Part shown: positions 60,101 through 64,000 of the stretch, piece after piece
How the letters are laid out: every line of letters starts with the position of its first letter
Numbering within the stretch: position 1 is the stretch's first letter
Assembly (NCBI RefSeq): GCF_000735345.1
Contig: NZ_JMPJ01000033.1
Span: forward strand, 62,001-126,000
Direction: 5' to 3'
Origin: Ewingella americana ATCC 33852
GTDB lineage: Bacteria; Pseudomonadota; Gammaproteobacteria; Enterobacterales; Enterobacteriaceae
Length of the DNA stretch: 64,000 nucleotides
The notes under the pieces: model-generated
Told to the model about the DNA's origin: nothing
Databases searched by the model: none
What the model saw: only the letters and a program-made list of their open reading frames with translations
Translations under genes and position numbers: made by a program

Positions 60101-61366
60101 GTGTGTTCTCATGTCCATGACCCGCACATTTTGTGTCCACAATGCGACTTGTTGGTGGAGATCCCGGTTATTGCCATCGGGCAAAAGGCGAAGTGTCCGC
60201 GTTGCCACACCACGCTGACCTCCCGCTGGAAAGAACCTCGTAAACGTCCTATCGGCTTCGCCATCAGCGCGCTGTTTATGCTGCTGCTCGCCAACCTTTT
60301 CCCCTTTGTTAATATGAATGTCGCCGGGCTGAGCAGCGAAGTGACGCTGGTGCAGATCCCTCGGGTATTAGTGTCTGATAACTATGCCAGTATGGCGTCG
60401 CTGTTCATGATAGTTGTCCAGCTCCTGCCAGCGATTTGCATGCTGTCTATCATTGTTCTCTGCCTGAACACGCGGCTCTCCACCCAGTGGAAAGTCAGCA
60501 TTGCGCGCACGCTTTTCCGCCTCAAAACTTGGTGCATGGTGGAGATTTTCCTCGCCGGGGTGCTCGTCAGTTTCGTCAAGCTGATGGCCTATGGCGACGT
60601 CGGCGTTGGCACCAGCTTCCTGCCTTATGTGCTGTTCTGTCTGCTGCAACTGCGCGCCTTCCAATGTACCGATCGTTACTGGCTGTGGCAGCAGGTCGAA
60701 CCCGCGCCGCGCCTGACTCAGCCGCTGAAAATTGGCGAAAGTGGTCTCAGTCAGGGGCTGCGTTCTTGCCACTGCTGCATGGCGATTTTGCCCGTCGAGC
60801 AGTCGGTGTGTAGCCGCTGTGAAACTAAGGGCCACGCGCGGCGCAAAAACAGCCTACAGTGGACCATGGCGCTGCTGGTCACCTCACTGCTGCTCTACAT
60901 CCCGGCCAATTTATTGCCAATCATGATAACTCAGGCCCTCGGCACCAAAATCACTTCGACCATTATGGCGGGCGTGGTGCTGCTGTGGAGTGAAGGCTCT
61001 TATCCGGTGGCGATGGTGATTTTCATCGCCAGTATTATGGTGCCGTCGCTGAAAATGCTGGCGATTGGCTGGTTGTGCTGGGATGCCAACAGTAATAAGC
61101 AAATCGACAGGGAAAGGTTGCACGTGATTTATGAAGTGGTGGAGTTTGTTGGGCGCTGGTCAATGATTGACGTTTTCGTCATAGCCGTGCTTTCTGCACT
61201 GGTCAGAATGGGGCAGCTAATGAGTATTTATCCGGACATCGGCGCACTGCTATTTGCTGGGGTCGTTATTCTTACTATGTTCGCCGCGATGACTTTCGAC
61301 CCAAGATTGATTTGGGATCGGGCCGGAGTTCAGTCTTTGAAGGAGCAACAAGATGGCGGAAAATAA
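60101..61366 (+). CDS. pqiA: PqiA, membrane component of the Pqi transport system
   Basis: A 421-residue polytopic inner-membrane protein made of two similar halves. Each begins with a four-cysteine zinc-ribbon pattern (CPQC...CPRC near residues 12-33; CHCC...CSRC near 220-240) and continues into four membrane helices. It partners the MCE protein PqiB in moving lipids between membranes. The frame is open far upstream into uup, but homology (CSHVHDPHILCPQCDLL) and AGGAG six bases before indicate a GTG start at 60101. E. coli uses ATG. It overlaps pqiB by 14 bases. Confidence 0.94.
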   Translation: MCSHVHDPHILCPQCDLLVEIPVIAIGQKAKCPRCHTTLTSRWKEPRKRPIGFAISALFMLLLANLFPFVNMNVAGLSSEVTLVQIPRVLVSDNYASMASLFMIVVQLLPAICMLSIIVLCLNTRLSTQWKVSIARTLFRLKTWCMVEIFLAGVLVSFVKLMAYGDVGVGTSFLPYVLFCLLQLRAFQCTDRYWLWQQVEPAPRLTQPLKIGESGLSQGLRSCHCCMAILPVEQSVCSRCETKGHARRKNSLQWTMALLVTSLLLYIPANLLPIMITQALGTKITSTIMAGVVLLWSEGSYPVAMVIFIASIMVPSLKMLAIGWLCWDANSNKQIDRERLHVIYEVVEFVGRWSMIDVFVIAVLSALVRMGQLMSIYPDIGALLFAGVVILTMFAAMTFDPRLIWDRAGVQSLKEQQDGGK

Positions 61367-63011
61367 TATCAATGAGAATCACAACGGCACCGCGAAGGTC
61401 GAGAAGATCAAACGCTGGTCGCCGGTGTGGATCATTCCGATCGTTACGGCATTAATCGGGGCTTGGATCCTGTTTTACCACTACAGCCATCAGGGGCCAG
61501 AAGTGACGCTGGTCACCAGCTCCGCTGAGGGCATTGAGGGTGGTAAAACGACCATTAAAAGCCGCAACGTTGATGTCGGCAAAGTCGAAAGCGTCACCCT
61601 GAGTGAAAACCTGCAACAGGTTATCATCAAGGCGCGCCTGAACTCCGGCATGGAGAAGATGCTGCGCGACGACTCCATCTTCTGGGTGGTGAAACCTCAG
61701 GTGGGCCGTGAAGGTATCTCGGGGCTGGGCACTTTGCTCTCAGGGGCTTACATCCAGCTCCAGCCGGGCAATAAAGGTGAGGAGAAAGCGCAATATGCCT
61801 TGAATGACTCGCCGCCGCTGGCCTCGCCGGACGCCCAAGGCATCCGCGTTATTCTGGAAAGCGAGCGCTCCGGCCAGCTCAGTCCGGGTGACCCGGTGCT
61901 GTTCCGCGGCTTCCAAGTGGGTACTGTGGAAACCAGCCACTTCGACCCGAAAGCCCGCAATATCAAATATCAGCTATTCATCCGTGCGCCTTATGACGGC
62001 TTGGTGACCGATAACGTGCGCTTCTGGAAAGACAGCGGCGTTAACTTCGACATGTCCGCACAGGGCATGCGCGTCGAGATGGGTTCCCTCACCACCTTGT
62101 TCAGCGGCGGCGTAAGCTTTGACGTGCCGAACGGCTGGGAGCAGGGCACGGCGGCCAAAAATGGCGATAACTATCAGCTGTTTGACGACCAACGCAGCAT
62201 TCAAGAGTCGCTGTACACCAAGCACATCGACTACGTAATGTTCTTCTCCGACTCGATTCGCGGCCTGCAACCGGGCGCGCCAGTTGAATTCCGTGGCATT
62301 CGTCTGGGGACCGTGGCACAGGTGCCTTATCCAATGAACGTGCTGAAACAGCAGATGGATAATGATTACCGTATTCCGGTGCTGATTCGCATCGAGCCAG
62401 ACCGTTTTGCCCAGCTGATTGGTAATGATTTCAACATCACTGACCATATCCGCGACGGCATTGCTCGGGGTCTGCGCGGCTCCATGAAGTCTGCTAACTT
62501 GCTGACTGGCTCGATGTATGTCGATCTCGACTTCTATCCAAATGAGAAACCGTGGAAAGGGCCGTATCAGATTGATGGTCAGAAACTGTTGCCGACCGTG
62601 AGTGCTGGTTTCGCGCAGATTCAGCAGAAGCTGATGACCACGCTCGACAAGATCAACGGCTTGCCAATCGAACCTATGCTGCGCGAGGCGACCACGACGC
62701 TGGCCGAAAGCCAGAAGACGATGAAAGCCACGCAGAAAACCCTCGATTCGCTGAATGCGATTGTGGGCAGCAAAGAGATGAAGAATCTGCCGCAGGATAT
62801 GCAGCAGACGCTTATACAGCTGAATCGCAGCCTGAAAGGCTTCCAGCCTGGTTCCCCGGCTTACAGCAATCTGGTGGGAGATATGCAGAGTCTGGATAAA
62901 ACCCTGCGTGAATTGCAGCCGGTGCTGAAGACCTTGAATGGTAAGAGTAATGCACTGATTTTCGCCGCCCCTGGGCAAGATGATCCTCAGCCGAAGAAGG
63001 CCAAACAATGA
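61353..63011 (+). CDS. pqiB: PqiB, MCE-family periplasmic transport protein
   Basis: A 552-residue protein anchored by one N-terminal helix (SPVWIIPIVTALIGAWILF, about residues 24-42). Three MCE domains follow in the periplasm (about 45-140, 160-225 and 290-395). A long C-terminal helical region (about 430-530) forms the needle-like coiled coil that spans towards the outer membrane in E. coli PqiB hexamers. It overlaps both neighbours, pqiA and pqiC. Confidence 0.96.
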   Translation: MAENNINENHNGTAKVEKIKRWSPVWIIPIVTALIGAWILFYHYSHQGPEVTLVTSSAEGIEGGKTTIKSRNVDVGKVESVTLSENLQQVIIKARLNSGMEKMLRDDSIFWVVKPQVGREGISGLGTLLSGAYIQLQPGNKGEEKAQYALNDSPPLASPDAQGIRVILESERSGQLSPGDPVLFRGFQVGTVETSHFDPKARNIKYQLFIRAPYDGLVTDNVRFWKDSGVNFDMSAQGMRVEMGSLTTLFSGGVSFDVPNGWEQGTAAKNGDNYQLFDDQRSIQESLYTKHIDYVMFFSDSIRGLQPGAPVEFRGIRLGTVAQVPYPMNVLKQQMDNDYRIPVLIRIEPDRFAQLIGNDFNITDHIRDGIARGLRGSMKSANLLTGSMYVDLDFYPNEKPWKGPYQIDGQKLLPTVSAGFAQIQQKLMTTLDKINGLPIEPMLREATTTLAESQKTMKATQKTLDSLNAIVGSKEMKNLPQDMQQTLIQLNRSLKGFQPGSPAYSNLVGDMQSLDKTLRELQPVLKTLNGKSNALIFAAPGQDDPQPKKAKQ

Positions 63012-63586
63012 TGAAATGGATACCTGTCGTCTTAGCACTGTTTCTGACTGCCTGTAGCAGTAGCGATCAGAAAACTTATTATCAGCTGCCTATCGTCGGC
63101 AACGCGCCAGCGACCACGGCAGCTAACAGCGGCAGCCTGCTCCCACAGGGGCAGCAGCGTCAGTTGTGGATTGAGCATGTCAGCGTCGCGGACTACTTAG
63201 CGGGCAACGGTCTGGTTTTCCAGACCAATGACGTGCAGTACGTCTTGACCCAAAACAACCTGTGGGCCAGCCCGCTTGACCAACAGCTCCAGCAGTCATT
63301 GGTCACCTATCTTGGTCGAGACCTGCCGGGGCGCGTGGTGTCAGCACAGCCAGCCAACAATGCAGAGCAAGATGTGTTGAACGTCAATGTGACCGGCTTT
63401 CACGGTCGCTATGACGGCTCTGCGCTGATCAGCGGCAGCTGGGTGCTAACGCGCGATGGGCAGACCATTCAGCGCAGCTTTAACCTGACGCTCAAGCAAA
63501 ATGAAGATGGTTACGACGCGCTGGTGCGCACGCTGGCTGCGGGCTGGCAGCAAGAAGCAAGCCAGATCGCCAGTCAGCTAAGATGA
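63008..63586 (+). CDS. pqiC: PqiC (YmbA), outer-membrane lipoprotein
   Basis: A 192-residue lipoprotein. The signal MMKWIPVVLALFLTAC ends in a lipobox with Cys16, and the next residues (SSS) lack the inner-membrane retention Asp, so it should sort to the outer membrane. The ABC-type auxiliary domain YYQLPIVG...VSVADYLAGNGLVF matches E. coli PqiC, which docks the PqiB needle. The start overlaps the pqiB stop (ATGA); an ATG three bases later is an alternative. Confidence 0.95.
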   Translation: MMKWIPVVLALFLTACSSSDQKTYYQLPIVGNAPATTAANSGSLLPQGQQRQLWIEHVSVADYLAGNGLVFQTNDVQYVLTQNNLWASPLDQQLQQSLVTYLGRDLPGRVVSAQPANNAEQDVLNVNVTGFHGRYDGSALISGSWVLTRDGQTIQRSFNLTLKQNEDGYDALVRTLAAGWQQEASQIASQLR

Positions 63587-63624
63587 ACATTTTTTAAGCT
63601 TAATTTAATTTAAGATAAAGACGC

Positions 63625-63665
63625 AAAATCCCGAATTCTGAGTTTTCAGACTTCGGGATTTTTTA
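63625..63665 (+). terminator. terminator after pqiC
   Basis: AAAATCCCGAA pairs with TTCGGGATTTT, with an inner TCTGA/TCAGA stem and GTTT loop, then a T-run. It ends the pqi operon before rmf. Confidence 0.9.
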
Positions 63666-63862
63666 TTGGCGATCAGCCAGATGGGTTTTTCTCGGCACGA
63701 TTAGCTCGCGTGCAATCAGATAAAATAGCTCACGAATATGACATTGGCGTGAAATTTGCGCATTGACCTCACCAAAGATTGCGGCTATTTGTTAAGTGTG
63801 GACGCGCAAGCGGGCCACTGTTTTCTTTCCACCTGAACCTGAATAAATGAGGGAACCAAGGC

Positions 63863-64000
63863 ATGAAGAGACAAAAACGCGATCGCCTGGAACGGGCACA
63901 ATCACGTGGATACCAAGCAGGAATTGTCGGACGCTCAAAAGAAGTTTGTCCGCACCAAGCAGTTGATGCCCGCGCACATTGGCTCGGGGGTTGGCGACAA
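63863..64000 (+). CDS. rmf: Rmf, ribosome modulation factor (partial, 5' part)
   Basis: The first 46 codons of rmf, running off the window (55 residues in E. coli). MKRQKRDRLERAQSRGYQAG and HWLGGWRQ are nearly identical to E. coli RMF, a small basic protein that turns 70S ribosomes into inactive 100S dimers in stationary phase. In E. coli transcription depends on ppGpp. No specific control element was placed in the roughly 200 bases upstream. The ribosome site is GAGGGAA. Confidence 0.97.
   Translation, partial: MKRQKRDRLERAQSRGYQAGIVGRSKEVCPHQAVDARAHWLGGWRQ

Noticed and set aside
1-64000. CRISPR arrays, tRNA or rRNA genes, insertion sequences, prophage or integron features
   Set aside because: On reading through the window I found no regularly spaced repeats, no tRNA-like cloverleaf next to the genes, no transposase or integrase frames and no long direct repeats. 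The order is continuous conserved chromosome.

Overview
The window is a stretch of enterobacterial (Enterobacterales) chromosome. Nearly every gene can be recognised from its translation. From dmsD to rmf the gene order follows the E. coli K-12 20-22 min region closely: dms, ycaD, pflAB-focA, ycaO, serC-aroA, cmk-rpsA-ihfB, ycaI-msbA-lpxK, ycaQ, ycaR-kdsB, ycbJ, elyC, cmoM-mukFEB, ldtD, mepK, gloC, aspC, ompF, asnS, pncB, pepN, ssuEADCB, pyrD, zapC, ycbX, rlmL, uup, pqiABC, rmf. Protein divergence, moderate GC content and several insertions relative to E. coli point to a non-Escherichia member, perhaps Yersiniaceae such as Rahnella, Ewingella or Rouxiella. That placement is inference from memory. 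I see no tRNA, rRNA, insertion sequence, phage gene or CRISPR array.

Layout. 1-1258 is the tail of a DMSO-reductase-type cluster (end of a dmsC-like gene, dmsD, a NapF-like ferredoxin). 1398-6884 holds the YcaD transporter and the anaerobic formate genes pflA, pflB and focA, with an FNR-type promoter in front of focA. 7376-14981 holds ycaO, the serC-aroA operon, cmk, rpsA and ihfB. 15225-23589 holds envelope genes (ycaI/comEC, msbA-lpxK, ycaR-kdsB), interrupted by a divergent cold-shock-domain gene with a cold-shock-type leader, by ycaQ, and by a small unrecognised locus carrying a perfect CRP site. 23749-32847 holds ycbJ, elyC and the cmoM-mukF-mukE-mukB operon. 32934-37671 holds a GT9 glycosyltransferase that is absent from this place in E. 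coli, then ldtD, mepK and gloC. 37763-45269 is a minus-strand block (aspC, ompF-type porin, asnS, pncB, an extra MFS transporter). 45616-52701 holds pepN and the ssuEADCB sulfonate operon. 52981-64000 holds pyrD, zapC, ycbX, rlmL, uup, pqiABC and the start of rmf.

How the genes fit together. PflA activates PflB, whose formate leaves through FocA. SerC and AroA feed serine, pyridoxine and chorismate. MsbA, LpxK and KdsB build and flip lipid A-Kdo. LdtD makes 3-3 peptidoglycan cross-links and MepK cuts them. MukBEF is the condensin. SsuABC imports sulfonates for SsuED to desulfonate. PqiABC bridges the two membranes.

Most of the window is ordinary conserved chromosome and I found no obviously new multi-gene system. 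The least explained places are: a 16-residue reading frame next to a perfect CRP palindrome (22358-22450); the cold-shock-like gene with an altered RNP2 motif (20607-20978); a hairpin that could hide the ycaQ ribosome site (21036-21072); the inserted GT9 and MFS genes; and two intergenic palindromes that share the same arm sequence.
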